Assembly (NCBI RefSeq): GCF_018687755.1
Contig: NZ_CP061305.1
Location: 1,797,099 to 1,861,098 of the forward strand
Source of the DNA: Polynucleobacter sp. JS-Mosq-20-D10
GTDB taxonomy: Bacteria > Pseudomonadota > Gammaproteobacteria > Burkholderiales > Burkholderiaceae
Reading direction: 5' to 3'
DNA: 64,000 bases
The position numbers and the translations under genes were made by a program. Of this stretch, positions 15,127-24,100 are shown one piece after another (position 1 is the first letter of the stretch; every line of letters starts with the position of its first letter). The notes beneath the pieces are model-generated. The model did not search any database. It was not told the origin of the DNA and was given only the letters and a program-made list of their open reading frames with translations.

Positions 15127-16212
15127 ATGAAAAGACGTGACTTTTTAAGCAAAACTGCATTGGGCGCAGCTGCTGGTGTACTAGCAGCTCCTGCAATTGC
15201 GCAGTCCATGCCTGAAGTGAAGTGGCGCTGCGCCTCTAGCTTTCCAAAAAGCTTAGATACGATTTACGGTGGTGGCGAATATATTTCCAAGCGCGTTGCC
15301 GCACTGACTGATGGTAAGTTTCAAATCCGTATTTTTGGTGCCGGCGAGATTGTTCCCGCATTTGGTACGGTAGATGCGGTTCAACAAGGTACTGTTGAGT
15401 GCACTCATACGGCTGGCTATTACTTCGTTGGAAAAAATAAAACCTTTGCGTTTGATACCACCGTGCCTTTCGGCATGAACCAACGCCAGCAAAACGCCTG
15501 GATGTATTGGGGTGGAGGATTAAAGCTCCAACGTGAATTCTTGCGTGACTACAACATCGTCTCCTTCCCTGCAGGAAATACCGGGACACAAATGGGTGGC
15601 TGGTTCAAGAAACCCGTCAAAACAGTTGCTGACCTCAAAGGCCTAAAAATGCGTATTGCAGGCTTGGGTGGTGAAGTCATGTCACGCCTAGGCGCAATCC
15701 CTCAGCAAATCGCTGGCGGCGATATTTACCCCGCCCTAGAAAAAGGTGTTATCGATGCGGCTGAGTGGGTTGGTCCGTATGATGATGAGAAATTAGGCTT
15801 TTACAAAATTGCGCCTTACTACTACTACCCAGGATGGTGGGAAGCTTGCTCGATGTATTCCATGTACGTCAACATCAAGGAATGGGAAAAATTGCCTAAG
15901 CAATATCAAGAGGCATTTACCTCCGCATGCGCAGAATGCAATATCGACATGATGGCTGAATACGATTACAAAAATCCGATCGCCCTACAAAGCCTCATCA
16001 AGAATGGAGTCAAGCTCCAGTCTTACTCAACTGAGATCATGAAAGCAGCCTCTACTGCTGCGTTCGAGATGTATGAAGAAGAGGCTGCCAAAAATCCATC
16101 GTTCAAGAAAATTTATGAGCCATGGAAGAAGTTCCGTAACGACCAAATGCTGTGGAATAAGGTTGCAGAGCAAACCCTCATGAGCTTCATGCTAAGCAAC
16201 CCAGTCAAATAA
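15127..16212 (+). CDS. TRAP transporter substrate-binding protein (DctP/TakP type)
   Basis: The periplasmic solute receptor of a tripartite ATP-independent transporter, which delivers an organic acid to the membrane subunits. The leader MKRRDFLSKTALGAAAGVLA followed by APAIAQ is a twin-arginine signal. The mature part has the DctP-family fold: WRCASSFPKSLDTIYGGGEYISKRV at the start, an Arg in GLKMRIAGLGGE (normally pairing the ligand carboxylate), and the WVGPYDDEKLGFYKIAPYYYYPGWW segment seen in the TakP-like 2-oxoacid branch. Length is 361 residues. It is first in an operon with small and large permeases and a gamma-glutamyltransferase gene. The exact ligand is unknown. Confidence 0.92.
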   Translation: MKRRDFLSKTALGAAAGVLAAPAIAQSMPEVKWRCASSFPKSLDTIYGGGEYISKRVAALTDGKFQIRIFGAGEIVPAFGTVDAVQQGTVECTHTAGYYFVGKNKTFAFDTTVPFGMNQRQQNAWMYWGGGLKLQREFLRDYNIVSFPAGNTGTQMGGWFKKPVKTVADLKGLKMRIAGLGGEVMSRLGAIPQQIAGGDIYPALEKGVIDAAEWVGPYDDEKLGFYKIAPYYYYPGWWEACSMYSMYVNIKEWEKLPKQYQEAFTSACAECNIDMMAEYDYKNPIALQSLIKNGVKLQSYSTEIMKAASTAAFEMYEEEAAKNPSFKKIYEPWKKFRNDQMLWNKVAEQTLMSFMLSNPVK

Positions 16213-16232
16213 GAACCTTCCGATAAGTTGAT

Positions 16233-16775
16233 ATGCCAAAACAATTATTAGTTTTTTCAAGTTTCGTTGATCGCCTAAATGACCGTTTTGGTGTCTTTGC
16301 GAGTTGGTTGGTATTAATTGCCGTACTGGTCAGCACCGCAAATGCGCTGATCCGGTACGGCTTTAATGTCAGTTCGAATGGCTGGTTAGAAGCGCAGTGG
16401 TATTTGTTTGCTGGAATGGTGATGTTTGGTGCCGCTACTACGTTTCGATTAAATGAACATGTTCGGGTAGATGTGCTCTATGCACTCTATCCCAACAGAG
16501 TTCGTCTTTGGTTAGATTTTTGGGGTGGCATTATTTTCTTCCTACCAGTGACCATTATCATTGGCTACTACTCCTGGGAATTTTTCATCACATCCATTAT
16601 TCAGAATGAAACCTCAAGCAATCCTGGCGGCCTGATTCGCTGGCCAGTCCGAGGTGCCATTACTCTAGGCTTCTTCTTGCTGACCCTTCAGGGTCTCTCT
16701 GAAATTATCAAACGATACGCAGCCATTATTGGCGTGATCAAAATCGATCCTAAGTACGAAAGACCTTTGCAATGA
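16233..16775 (+). CDS. TRAP transporter small permease (DctQ type)
   Basis: The four-helix small membrane subunit that joins the large permease in TRAP systems. The 180-residue protein has four hydrophobic segments and the family feature of a Trp-rich stretch before TM2 (NGWLEAQWYLFAGMVMFGAA) followed by LNEHVRVDVLY. It begins 20 bp after the binding-protein gene and overlaps the large permease gene by 4 bp (ATGA), so the three are translationally coupled. Long periplasmic loop residues (SIIQNETSSNPGGLIRWP) fit the mannitol/chloroaromatic-type small subunits. Confidence 0.9.
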   Translation: MPKQLLVFSSFVDRLNDRFGVFASWLVLIAVLVSTANALIRYGFNVSSNGWLEAQWYLFAGMVMFGAATTFRLNEHVRVDVLYALYPNRVRLWLDFWGGIIFFLPVTIIIGYYSWEFFITSIIQNETSSNPGGLIRWPVRGAITLGFFLLTLQGLSEIIKRYAAIIGVIKIDPKYERPLQ

Positions 16776-18217
16776 TTAGTCATGATCTGATGGCCCCCAT
16801 TATGTTTGGGGGCTTAATTATATTTTTATTGATTGGGTATCCAGCAGCCTTTTCACTTGGCGCAGTTGGCTTATTCTTTTCTTTTATCGGCATTGAGATG
16901 GGCATGTTCCAGCCCACCTTTTTGCAAGCACTGCCAGACAGGGTCTTTGGAATTCTTTCAAATGATCTATTGCTCTCGATCCCCTTCTTCACCTTTATGG
17001 GAGCCATTCTTGAAAAGTGTGGTTTAGCAGAAGACATGCTTGAGGGCTTGGGGCAATTATTTGGTCCGATCCGTGGCGGTCTTGCATATGCAGTGATTAT
17101 TGTTGGCGCAATTTTGGGTGCTATTACTGGCACAGTGGCAGCGTCCGTCATTGCCATGGGATTAATCTCATTACCAGTAATGTTGCGTTACGGCTATAAC
17201 CCACGAGTAGCAACTGGTGTGATCGCAGCCTCTGGCACGATCACCCAATTGATTCCTCCATCATTGGTATTGATCGTGCTGGCAGATCAGTTAGGTAAAT
17301 CTGTTGGCGATATGTATGCAGGCGCTATTGGGCCATCCATTATTCAAGTGACACTTTTTTGCTTGTTCATTTTCTTTTTATCGATCTTTAGACCGCAGGA
17401 TGTACCGGCGCTACCACCAGAGTCTCGCCCTAAAATTGATTGGAAGTTGTTTAAGAAAATTCTTTGGGGAATTGTCCCGTCGATTGCCCTAATTTTCTTA
17501 GTACTGGGAACTATTTTGATGGGTCTAGCTACACCTACTGAAGGTGGTGCAATGGGCTCAGTTGGCGCCCTCATTCTGGCGGCAATGAATAAGCGCCTGC
17601 ATAAACCACTGGTCTGGGAAGCAATGACTTCCACTATGCGCATCAATGCCATGGTGATCTTTATCTTGATTGGCTCAACCGTATTTGGTCTTGCATTTAG
17701 GGGGGTGGATGGTGACCTGTGGATTGAGAACCTGCTATCTGGCCTACCAGGCGGTCAAGTTGGCTTCTTAATTGCGGTGAACCTATTTGTATTCTTCTTG
17801 GCTTTCTTCTTGGATTACTTTGAGATCGCCTTCATCATCATCCCTTTGTTAGCCCCAGTTGCTGAAAAGCTTGGCATTGATCTCATTTGGTTCGGTGTTC
17901 TACTGGGTGCAAACATGCAAACCTCATTCATGCATCCGCCATTCGGATTTGCCTTGTTCTACTTGCGTGGTGTTGCACCAAAGTCTCTCAAAAGTTCGGA
18001 TATTTACTATGGAGCGCTTCCTTGGGTTGGCTTACAACTCATCTTAGTCGCCATCATTATCTTTATCCCAGAAACTGTGACGTATTTTGTTGATAAACCT
18101 GCTGCCGTCTTTGATGCTAGCGGTCCATCGGTTGATCCATTGGCCGGTGTAGAGCAAAATGAGATTACAGTAGACTCGAGCTCTGACATTGAACGTCAGC
18201 TACGAGAGAATAAATAA
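16772..18217 (+). CDS. TRAP transporter large permease (DctM type)
   Basis: The sodium-driven transport subunit of the TRAP system. It has 481 residues and about 12 to 14 hydrophobic segments. Family motifs include LSIPFFTFMGAILEKCGLAEDMLEG, the intramembrane hairpin GAILGAITGTVAASVIAMG, and ASGTITQLIPPSLVLIVLADQ. The second half repeats the fold with LDYFEIAFIIIPLLAPV. The C-terminal 35 residues are hydrophilic and acidic. It overlaps the small permease by 4 bp and is followed after 37 bp by the gamma-glutamyltransferase-like gene, so all four probably form one operon. Confidence 0.93.
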   Translation: MISHDLMAPIMFGGLIIFLLIGYPAAFSLGAVGLFFSFIGIEMGMFQPTFLQALPDRVFGILSNDLLLSIPFFTFMGAILEKCGLAEDMLEGLGQLFGPIRGGLAYAVIIVGAILGAITGTVAASVIAMGLISLPVMLRYGYNPRVATGVIAASGTITQLIPPSLVLIVLADQLGKSVGDMYAGAIGPSIIQVTLFCLFIFFLSIFRPQDVPALPPESRPKIDWKLFKKILWGIVPSIALIFLVLGTILMGLATPTEGGAMGSVGALILAAMNKRLHKPLVWEAMTSTMRINAMVIFILIGSTVFGLAFRGVDGDLWIENLLSGLPGGQVGFLIAVNLFVFFLAFFLDYFEIAFIIIPLLAPVAEKLGIDLIWFGVLLGANMQTSFMHPPFGFALFYLRGVAPKSLKSSDIYYGALPWVGLQLILVAIIIFIPETVTYFVDKPAAVFDASGPSVDPLAGVEQNEITVDSSSDIERQLRENK

Positions 18218-18254
18218 CAATACATATTGAGACAGCAGTCAAAGGGATTTAGTA

Positions 18255-19853
18255 ATGCAACAAAAATGGGGTATTCGAGGGATGGCGGTAGCGCCACACT
18301 CACTAGCATCTGAATCTGCATTAGCGGTACTGCGTGAAGGTGGTAATGCATTAGAGGCAATGATTGCAGCAGCAGCGACCATTGCCGTTGTTTATCCCCA
18401 CATGAACTCCATTGGCGGTGACTCTTTCTGGGTGGTTCACTCCCCTGGTAAAGCTATGGGCGGAATTGATGCCTGCGGTGCAGCAGCCGGTTTAGCAACA
18501 AAACAGTGGTACGCGGAGCGCGGAATCACCAAAGCTATTCCGTTTCGGGGTGCCATTGCAGCCAATACTGTTGCGGGCACTATTTCTGGCTGGGGTGCAG
18601 CGCAAAAGCTTTCGAAACAAGGCTTGGGCGGAAGGCTCCCACTCTCCCGCTTATTGGCGGATGCCATTCACTATGCTGAAGCTGGGGTCCCGGTAACTCA
18701 CAGTCAATCAAGTTTGACTGAAAAAAAGAGAGTGGAGTTAAGCCCCATTCCCGGATTTGCAGAGACATTTTTAATTAATGGCAAGGCTCCTGAAGTAGGT
18801 AGCATCTTTAAACAAGAGCGTCTTGCAAAAACCTTGCGCCAAATCTCTCGCAAGGGCACAGAGGATTACTATCGCGGTGATTTAGCCGAACTACTTGCAA
18901 AAGAACTGACAGAGATCGGTAGCCCCCTCAGACTATCCGACCTGCATCGCCATCAAGCGAAGCTGATTGACCCGCTTGAGCTCAAGCACAGCATGGGCAA
19001 TGTATACAACATGACCCCACCAACCCAAGGCGTTGTGTCTTTAATGATCATTGGCATCTTGGATCAACTCAATCTCAAGCGATTCAAAGTCGATAGTGCT
19101 GAATATGTTCATCACTGCGTTGAAGCTACCAAACAAGCATTCAAGGTGCGTGATCAATTTGTGACCGATCCAGCGTACATGACAAGAAATGCGCAGTCTT
19201 TCTTGGCTCCTGCATTCCTAAAGAAATTAGCAAAAAATATTGATCCTGAAAAGGCATTACCTTGGGGTCAAGGCAAAGGACCAGCCGATACGATTTGGAT
19301 GGGTGTAATCGATGGCAATGGAAATTGTGTTTCCTTTATTCAAAGTATTTATCACGAGTTTGGTGCTGGCATCGTATTACCCAAATCTGGTGTGAACTGG
19401 CAGAACCGCGGATGCAGTTTCTCGCTGGATCCAAAGACACTCAATCACCTTGAGCCCTATCGCAAACCATTCCATACACTGAACCCAGCAATGGCTTTAT
19501 TTAAAGATGGTCGGTCGATGGTCTACGGCACGATGGGTGGTGATGGTCAACCCCAAACGCAGTGCGCAGTCTTTACCCGCACGGCAACCTATGGCCTTGA
19601 TCCACAGGACGCCATCAGTCGTCCACGCTGGTTGCTCGGAAGAACCTGGGGACAAACTAGTGACAGCTTGAAATTAGAGTCACGCTTTAGTCCATGGGTT
19701 GCTAAAGAGCTACATGCTCTAGGACACGAGATTGAAATGCTCGATGCCTTTGATGAAACCGTTGGCCATGCCGGTTGTATTGTTCGCGATCCATCAGGCA
19801 CACTGCATGGCGGTTGGGATCCACGTAGTGATGGTGCTGTTAGCGCGTTTTAG
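18255..19853 (+). CDS. Gamma-glutamyltransferase family protein
   Basis: An N-terminal nucleophile hydrolase of the Ggt family, which cleaves gamma-glutamyl or related amide bonds and matures by self-cleavage. The catalytic Thr is expected at residue 346 in ADTIWMGVIDGNGNCVSFIQS, the equivalent of the TTHxSVxD motif. Upstream lie GGNALEAMIAAAATIAVVYP and GGDSFWVVHSPG. The large-to-small subunit boundary would be just before Thr346. There is no signal peptide, so unlike classical GGT it should stay in the cytoplasm and may act on an imported compound. It follows the TRAP genes, suggesting that the transporter brings in its substrate. It overlaps the convergent TRIC gene by 14 bp. Confidence 0.88.
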   Translation: MQQKWGIRGMAVAPHSLASESALAVLREGGNALEAMIAAAATIAVVYPHMNSIGGDSFWVVHSPGKAMGGIDACGAAAGLATKQWYAERGITKAIPFRGAIAANTVAGTISGWGAAQKLSKQGLGGRLPLSRLLADAIHYAEAGVPVTHSQSSLTEKKRVELSPIPGFAETFLINGKAPEVGSIFKQERLAKTLRQISRKGTEDYYRGDLAELLAKELTEIGSPLRLSDLHRHQAKLIDPLELKHSMGNVYNMTPPTQGVVSLMIIGILDQLNLKRFKVDSAEYVHHCVEATKQAFKVRDQFVTDPAYMTRNAQSFLAPAFLKKLAKNIDPEKALPWGQGKGPADTIWMGVIDGNGNCVSFIQSIYHEFGAGIVLPKSGVNWQNRGCSFSLDPKTLNHLEPYRKPFHTLNPAMALFKDGRSMVYGTMGGDGQPQTQCAVFTRTATYGLDPQDAISRPRWLLGRTWGQTSDSLKLESRFSPWVAKELHALGHEIEMLDAFDETVGHAGCIVRDPSGTLHGGWDPRSDGAVSAF

Positions 19854-20469
19854 TAATAAATAATTTGGGTACGCGCAGGTTCCAGTAAATGGCAGCTGCG
19901 CGTAATCCAAAAATTGCAAGCATGCACATCACCGATCCCTCTAGTATGTATGCGGGGAGGAAATTCAAAATCAGAACGTAGATGCAGCAACCCAAAGTGA
20001 CGGGGATTGCATACAACTCATGTGACATCAATAAAGTTTTTCTGCCTGCCAGAATGTCGCGCAGCAAGCCTCCACCAATCGCAGTAACTACGCCCAGGAT
20101 CACGGGGGCAACTGGCAACCCAAAGCCTAAGTTCCAAGCCTTATCGACCCCCTGAATGCCAAACAAAGCAGCGCCAAGTCCATCGATATAGAGCATCCAG
20201 CGATAAATTTGCGGCTGTGTAAAAAAAGATTCCGCTACAAAAGTCACGATGCACGCACCCAAGGCTACCCAGATATAAATTTGCGCAATCGACCAAAATG
20301 CAGGGACTTCCAGCATGATGTCACGCAGTGTTCCGCCACCAATGGCAGTAATCACACCCAATACCATGACGCCAAAAAGATCAACACCCCGATCAGCAAT
20401 AGCTAGAACACCTGTGACTGCAAAAGCCACCGTACCAATGATGCCAATCCAGAAATTAATTTGCTCCAT
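19840..20469 (-). CDS. Trimeric intracellular cation channel (TRIC, YadS/YicG-like) protein
   Basis: A 209-residue inner-membrane protein of the TRIC/UPF0126 family, whose bacterial members form trimeric cation-conducting pores. Two repeated three-helix units are visible, each with the signature Gly-rich bend: GVITAIGGGTLRDIML near residue 40 and GVVTAIGGGLLRDILAGR near residue 128. A seventh hydrophobic segment closes the protein. It is convergent with the gamma-glutamyltransferase-like gene and overlaps it slightly. Its cellular role here is not evident from context. Confidence 0.9.
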   Translation of the reverse strand: MEQINFWIGIIGTVAFAVTGVLAIADRGVDLFGVMVLGVITAIGGGTLRDIMLEVPAFWSIAQIYIWVALGACIVTFVAESFFTQPQIYRWMLYIDGLGAALFGIQGVDKAWNLGFGLPVAPVILGVVTAIGGGLLRDILAGRKTLLMSHELYAIPVTLGCCIYVLILNFLPAYILEGSVMCMLAIFGLRAAAIYWNLRVPKLFITKTR

Positions 20470-20550
20470 AGTGACTAGTCTAAATCACCAACTCCAGTCA
20501 CTCAATGAATTCCTTAATATACTGAGGGTAATGCCACCAAGGAATCTTTT

Positions 20551-21219
20551 ATGAAAACTCAGCTTTATAGCTTTTGGCGTAGCTCTGCAGCCTTTCGGGT
20601 GCGTATTGCCCTCAATTTAAAAAATCTTGATTACGAGGTGATTCCTGTCCATCTCGTAAAAAATGGTGGGAAACAATCTTCGCCTGAATACAGTCGCAAG
20701 AATCCCAATTGCTTGATACCTCTTTATAGCGACGGAACTCACAGCATCCACCAATCTCTTGCCATCATTGAGTACCTTGAGGAGACTCATCCAAGCCCAT
20801 CACTTTTGCCAAAGAATGCAATTGATAGAGCGTGGGTACGCTCATTGGCGATGGATATCGCGATTGATATTCACCCGATTAGTAATTTACGGGTATTGCG
20901 ATATCTAATTCAAAAGTTAGGTATCAGCATAGAATCGAAAGAGGCGTGGTATCAACACTGGATGGTATTAGGATTAAATAGCCTTGAGAAACAATTAAGC
21001 GCTGATGCAAGAGTAGGTCACTTTGCTTGCGGAGATCAGCCCGGCTTGATCGACATTTGCTTAATTCCTCAAATTTTCAATGCATTAAGCATCAAGATGG
21101 ATATGAGGGCCTACCCCACACTGATGAAGATATTTAATGAATGCATGAAGCTACCAGCATTTATGAATGCCTCTTGGGAAAAACAAATTGATGCTGAAGG
21201 ACCAAACCCTTCTATTTAA
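20551..21219 (+). CDS. maiA: Glutathione S-transferase, maleylacetoacetate isomerase-like
   Basis: A zeta-class glutathione transferase of 222 residues. The N-terminal thioredoxin-like domain has the class signature SSAAFRVRIALNLKNLDYEVIPVHL with the catalytic Ser pair, then HSIHQSLAIIEYLEETHP. The C-terminal helical domain shows IHPISNLRVLRYL and GDQPGLIDICLIPQ. Zeta enzymes isomerise maleylacetoacetate or maleylpyruvate (cis to trans) in tyrosine, homogentisate or gentisate breakdown. No ring-cleavage dioxygenase is adjacent, so the precise substrate is uncertain; the FAH-family gene at 11096 would supply the next step type but is distant. It overlaps the convergent KPR-like gene by 8 bp. 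Confidence 0.87.
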   Translation: MKTQLYSFWRSSAAFRVRIALNLKNLDYEVIPVHLVKNGGKQSSPEYSRKNPNCLIPLYSDGTHSIHQSLAIIEYLEETHPSPSLLPKNAIDRAWVRSLAMDIAIDIHPISNLRVLRYLIQKLGISIESKEAWYQHWMVLGLNSLEKQLSADARVGHFACGDQPGLIDICLIPQIFNALSIKMDMRAYPTLMKIFNECMKLPAFMNASWEKQIDAEGPNPSI

Positions 21220-22156
21220 TTTGGGATTCGAGCATTTTAACTAAGGCATGAACAGATTCGTTGTACGGTGTCGCGACTCCATAGCGCTTACCTAACTCCA
21301 CAATATAGCCATTTAAGAAATCAATCTCTGTCATTTTTCCCTTAGATAAATCTTGAGCTGTAGAAGAAATCTGCGTAACCATAGTGGTCGCTATTGACTC
21401 GTTTGCGGCAAGCGCCTCTGCTAGAGTGATGTTGACATTCTCAAACGCGGCAATAGCCAAAAACTCCCTAGTAATTTCTTCAATCAGCTTGATAATGCCG
21501 GGAGACTTAACCATCTCCCCATAAGAAATCTGGCCAATTCCTGAAATAGCATTAAAAGAACAGTTCACCAAAAACTTCAGCCACATGTCTCTTTTAATCT
21601 GCGGGCTAATCCTACACGGAACATCTGCGGCTTCAAACAGTTTGCATATCTCTTTCAGATTTTGCTCATCTCCTAAGGCACTTTCTTTCATATTACCAAT
21701 CAGCAGCTCACCTCTACCATGGTGTTTCATAGTTCTGTGACCGATCATACCGGCTGCGACATAGACCACTGCTGCATAAACTGGGTTGGCCACTATTTTC
21801 GAGGCAATATCGATATTGGCTATACCATTTTGCACGCTGAGGATTACTGCCTTACTTGGCAAAATAGACTTAACATCTGCCATAGTCCGCTCTGTATCGA
21901 GTGACTTGACGCTTAGTAAAACTAAATCCGCATCACTCAAAATGGAAAGATCGGAACTTGCTCTAACTTTCACTGTCTCATGAAATGCTTTGCAATCCAA
22001 TTCTAAACCAGATGCATTCAAGGCCGCCGCACGCTCAGGCCTTGCAATAAAAGTAACATCATGATGGGCTCGAGCTAACATACCACCAAAGTAACACCCT
22101 ACTGCACCCGCACCTAAGACATATATTTTTTGATTACTTCGTTTTTTATAAATCAA
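21212..22156 (-). CDS. Ketopantoate reductase family (PanE/ApbA-like) protein
   Basis: An NADPH-dependent 2-oxoacid reductase of the ketopantoate reductase family, 314 residues. The N-terminal Rossmann motif is YVLGAGAVGCYFGGMLARAHHDV. The linker carries KSLDTERTM, and the C-terminal helical domain has LKFLVNCSFNAISGIGQISYGEM, where the Lys and Asn of the active site usually lie. It is the last gene of a minus-strand series with a ferredoxin, a Rieske oxygenase and a class II aldolase, and overlaps the ferredoxin end by 11 bp. That company suggests reduction of a catabolic 2-oxoacid or a related compound rather than pantothenate synthesis. The true substrate is unknown. Confidence 0.85.
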   Translation of the reverse strand: MIYKKRSNQKIYVLGAGAVGCYFGGMLARAHHDVTFIARPERAAALNASGLELDCKAFHETVKVRASSDLSILSDADLVLLSVKSLDTERTMADVKSILPSKAVILSVQNGIANIDIASKIVANPVYAAVVYVAAGMIGHRTMKHHGRGELLIGNMKESALGDEQNLKEICKLFEAADVPCRISPQIKRDMWLKFLVNCSFNAISGIGQISYGEMVKSPGIIKLIEEITREFLAIAAFENVNITLAEALAANESIATTMVTQISSTAQDLSKGKMTEIDFLNGYIVELGKRYGVATPYNESVHALVKMLESQIK

Positions 22157-22433
22157 GGACCAGTGTTCCGCTTTTGATATGAGAGATACAGGGTGTTAAA
22201 TACTCCTGATGCTCGACATCACTCAAAATACAATCTCCGTGCTCTACATCACCACTGATATATCTTGTCTTGCAGGTACCACACAAACCTGATTGGCAAG
22301 AAGTAGGGATCTCAATGCCTGATCTTGCCAAAGCATCGATGATTGACTCGGCCCTCGTGACACTTATTTTTTGGCCAGTACTCTGAACCTCGATCACTAG
22401 TCCTTCAGAGTCCACACTGGAAATTGTATTCAC
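22146..22433 (-). CDS. Plant-type [2Fe-2S] ferredoxin
   Basis: A small electron carrier of about 95 residues. The cluster ligands are in CQSGLCGTCKTRYISGD (C-x4-C-x2-C) plus a fourth Cys 28 residues later in LTPCIS, the arrangement of the C-terminal ferredoxin domain of phthalate dioxygenase reductases. Here the domain stands alone without the flavin/NAD part. It lies between the Rieske oxygenase and the KPR-like gene and probably feeds electrons to the oxygenase. The open frame extends to a TTG at 22469, but that codon lies inside a strong hairpin. The GTG at 22433, preceded by GAGA and an A-run, is preferred. The start is uncertain. Confidence 0.82.
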   Translation of the reverse strand: MNTISSVDSEGLVIEVQSTGQKISVTRAESIIDALARSGIEIPTSCQSGLCGTCKTRYISGDVEHGDCILSDVEHQEYLTPCISHIKSGTLVLDL

Positions 22434-22458
22434 TTTTTTATCTCGCTCCACACAAAGA

Positions 22459-22480
22459 ATGGGCTGCAATCGCAGCCCAT
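22459..22480 (-). terminator. Intercistronic hairpin after the Rieske oxygenase gene
   Basis: ATGGGCTGC and GCAGCCCAT form a perfect 9-bp stem around a 4-base loop, 18 bp past the oxygenase stop codon, followed on the minus strand by TCTTTGTG. It could partly end transcription or protect the upstream message, setting oxygenase above ferredoxin expression. Confidence 0.5.
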
Positions 22481-22497
22481 CTCTTCAGATCTATAGA

Positions 22498-24054
22498 TTA
22501 ATGCTTAAATTGTGCTTTTGCAGTTTGCTCAAGCTCTTCCATTTTTTTCTTTACAAAGTCTGTGCGCTCTTTGCCTTTGTGCTGCTCACTCTCCGTGAGA
22601 ATCGCAATCACACCTTTAGCAACAAATCGTCTTTGCGCTACCTCATCTTCAGTAGTGGCACCAATTGGTAATTCAAATACATTACCAGAGCAATAACTAT
22701 TGGGTGCACCATTCAATTCCTTTAACCACTCAGCAAAGGCTTCTGCGCTTGCTGCTGGATTAGAGCCTCGAATGGCATCCCGCAGCATCTTTCTAAATAA
22801 ATAAGGGCCCGCATCAAATTTAGTAGGATTCTCTAGAGCATGGATTGCTATCGGTCTTTGACTAATGATGGCCTCGTAATCACCAGGCGCATATTGAGCC
22901 ATCTTGTAATTGGAGCGTGCCCTGTGATCAGCAGGAATGTCCACAATATCGTTAATTGTATGCTTACCAAAACGCTCAGCCCTTCTCAAGGCAACTTGGC
23001 CATCCAAAAAGTCGATTGATTCATATCCGACCAGCTCTTTTTGTCCGATTCCACGGGTATCAATGCCGGGGCCCATCACACGCCAGCCAATCATCTTGCT
23101 ATTGAAGTCATCGACTGGAACTGTCCAGCGAATAATGTGAAAGCGGCTAAATAGCTTCTTATTGGAGCCATCCTCAGAAGTGTAGGCGTGCAAGCTGAGG
23201 TTTGGTAACACTTGATGTTGAACACGTATAAACAATTTATCGTTGTTGACACGACGTGCACCAGAACAAGCCAAGCCTCGCCCACCATGGATTGGCACAA
23301 ACTGCATATCCGGATGCACTTCCATTGTTGGAGAGCCTACCTCATCAAAGGTTGTACCTTGAAAGTGACCACCTACTACGTTTTTGGCAGCATGTAATTC
23401 AGCTGTATGAAAGTTATCCGCAGCATTGTCTTGAACTTGTAACCAATTGCAGTGTTGGAAATTACTATATGGCACAAGCTCATCGCCAGGAGCTACCGTG
23501 AAATCAGACTCCCACTCTGGAAATGGCGGCTCTTTATCAGGAGCGCCCATGTATGCAAACACTAAGCCGTTTCTTTCGAAAGCTTTATAGGCACCCTGTT
23601 GAATTGAGCATGCATATTTTTTTGCTTCCGCTTCTTCACCCTTAGGGAACGGCGCATTCAAACAAGTACCGTCTACATCAAATACCATGCCGTGATAACA
23701 ACACTTAATGCCCCGATCTTGAATCTGCCCATACTCTAGTGAAGCGCCGCGATGAACGCAGTGAGCATGTAAAACCCCAATGCGGCCACTACCATCACGA
23801 AACGCTACCAACTCTTCACACAAGATAGTTAAAAATTTTGGTGTGTCAGTTAATTCAATTGACATGCAAACTGGATGCCAAAAGCCACGCATGTACTCGC
23901 CTGTTGGTGTGCCAGGACCCACCTCTGTTAGCTCAGGATCATGTCCTGGAACTTTATTGGTGTAATAGCCACCATAAGGGACTAATTTCTTGGGTGTTAC
24001 AGACCCTGCGGATGCGCCGACCTTTTTCTCCGCTTGTTCCTGTTTACTTGTCAT
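22498..24054 (-). CDS. Aromatic-ring-hydroxylating (Rieske) oxygenase, phthalate dioxygenase-like
   Basis: The terminal oxygenase of a Rieske system; it uses O2 and ferredoxin electrons to hydroxylate or demethylate a substrate, often aromatic. The Rieske cluster motif is CVHRGASLEYGQ...KCCYHG (C-x-H-x16-C-x2-H) near residues 98-120. The mononuclear iron site is in DNAADNFHTAELHA with two His, near residue 210. At 518 residues it is longer than phthalate or vanillate oxygenases (about 350-440), mostly at the N-terminus and in the last 60 residues, which are Glu/Lys-rich. No beta subunit and no flavin reductase gene is adjacent; only a ferredoxin follows. The substrate is unknown. Confidence 0.9.
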   Translation of the reverse strand: MTSKQEQAEKKVGASAGSVTPKKLVPYGGYYTNKVPGHDPELTEVGPGTPTGEYMRGFWHPVCMSIELTDTPKFLTILCEELVAFRDGSGRIGVLHAHCVHRGASLEYGQIQDRGIKCCYHGMVFDVDGTCLNAPFPKGEEAEAKKYACSIQQGAYKAFERNGLVFAYMGAPDKEPPFPEWESDFTVAPGDELVPYSNFQHCNWLQVQDNAADNFHTAELHAAKNVVGGHFQGTTFDEVGSPTMEVHPDMQFVPIHGGRGLACSGARRVNNDKLFIRVQHQVLPNLSLHAYTSEDGSNKKLFSRFHIIRWTVPVDDFNSKMIGWRVMGPGIDTRGIGQKELVGYESIDFLDGQVALRRAERFGKHTINDIVDIPADHRARSNYKMAQYAPGDYEAIISQRPIAIHALENPTKFDAGPYLFRKMLRDAIRGSNPAASAEAFAEWLKELNGAPNSYCSGNVFELPIGATTEDEVAQRRFVAKGVIAILTESEQHKGKERTDFVKKKMEELEQTAKAQFKH

Positions 24055-24100
24055 TAATGGTGCTCCAATTGATTAACTAGCTATATCTAAAACTACTCAA

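Noticed and set aside
11096..21219. A complete gentisate or homogentisate pathway from the FAH-like and MaiA-like genes
   Set aside because: They are about 9 kb apart on opposite strands and no ring-cleavage dioxygenase is present in the window.
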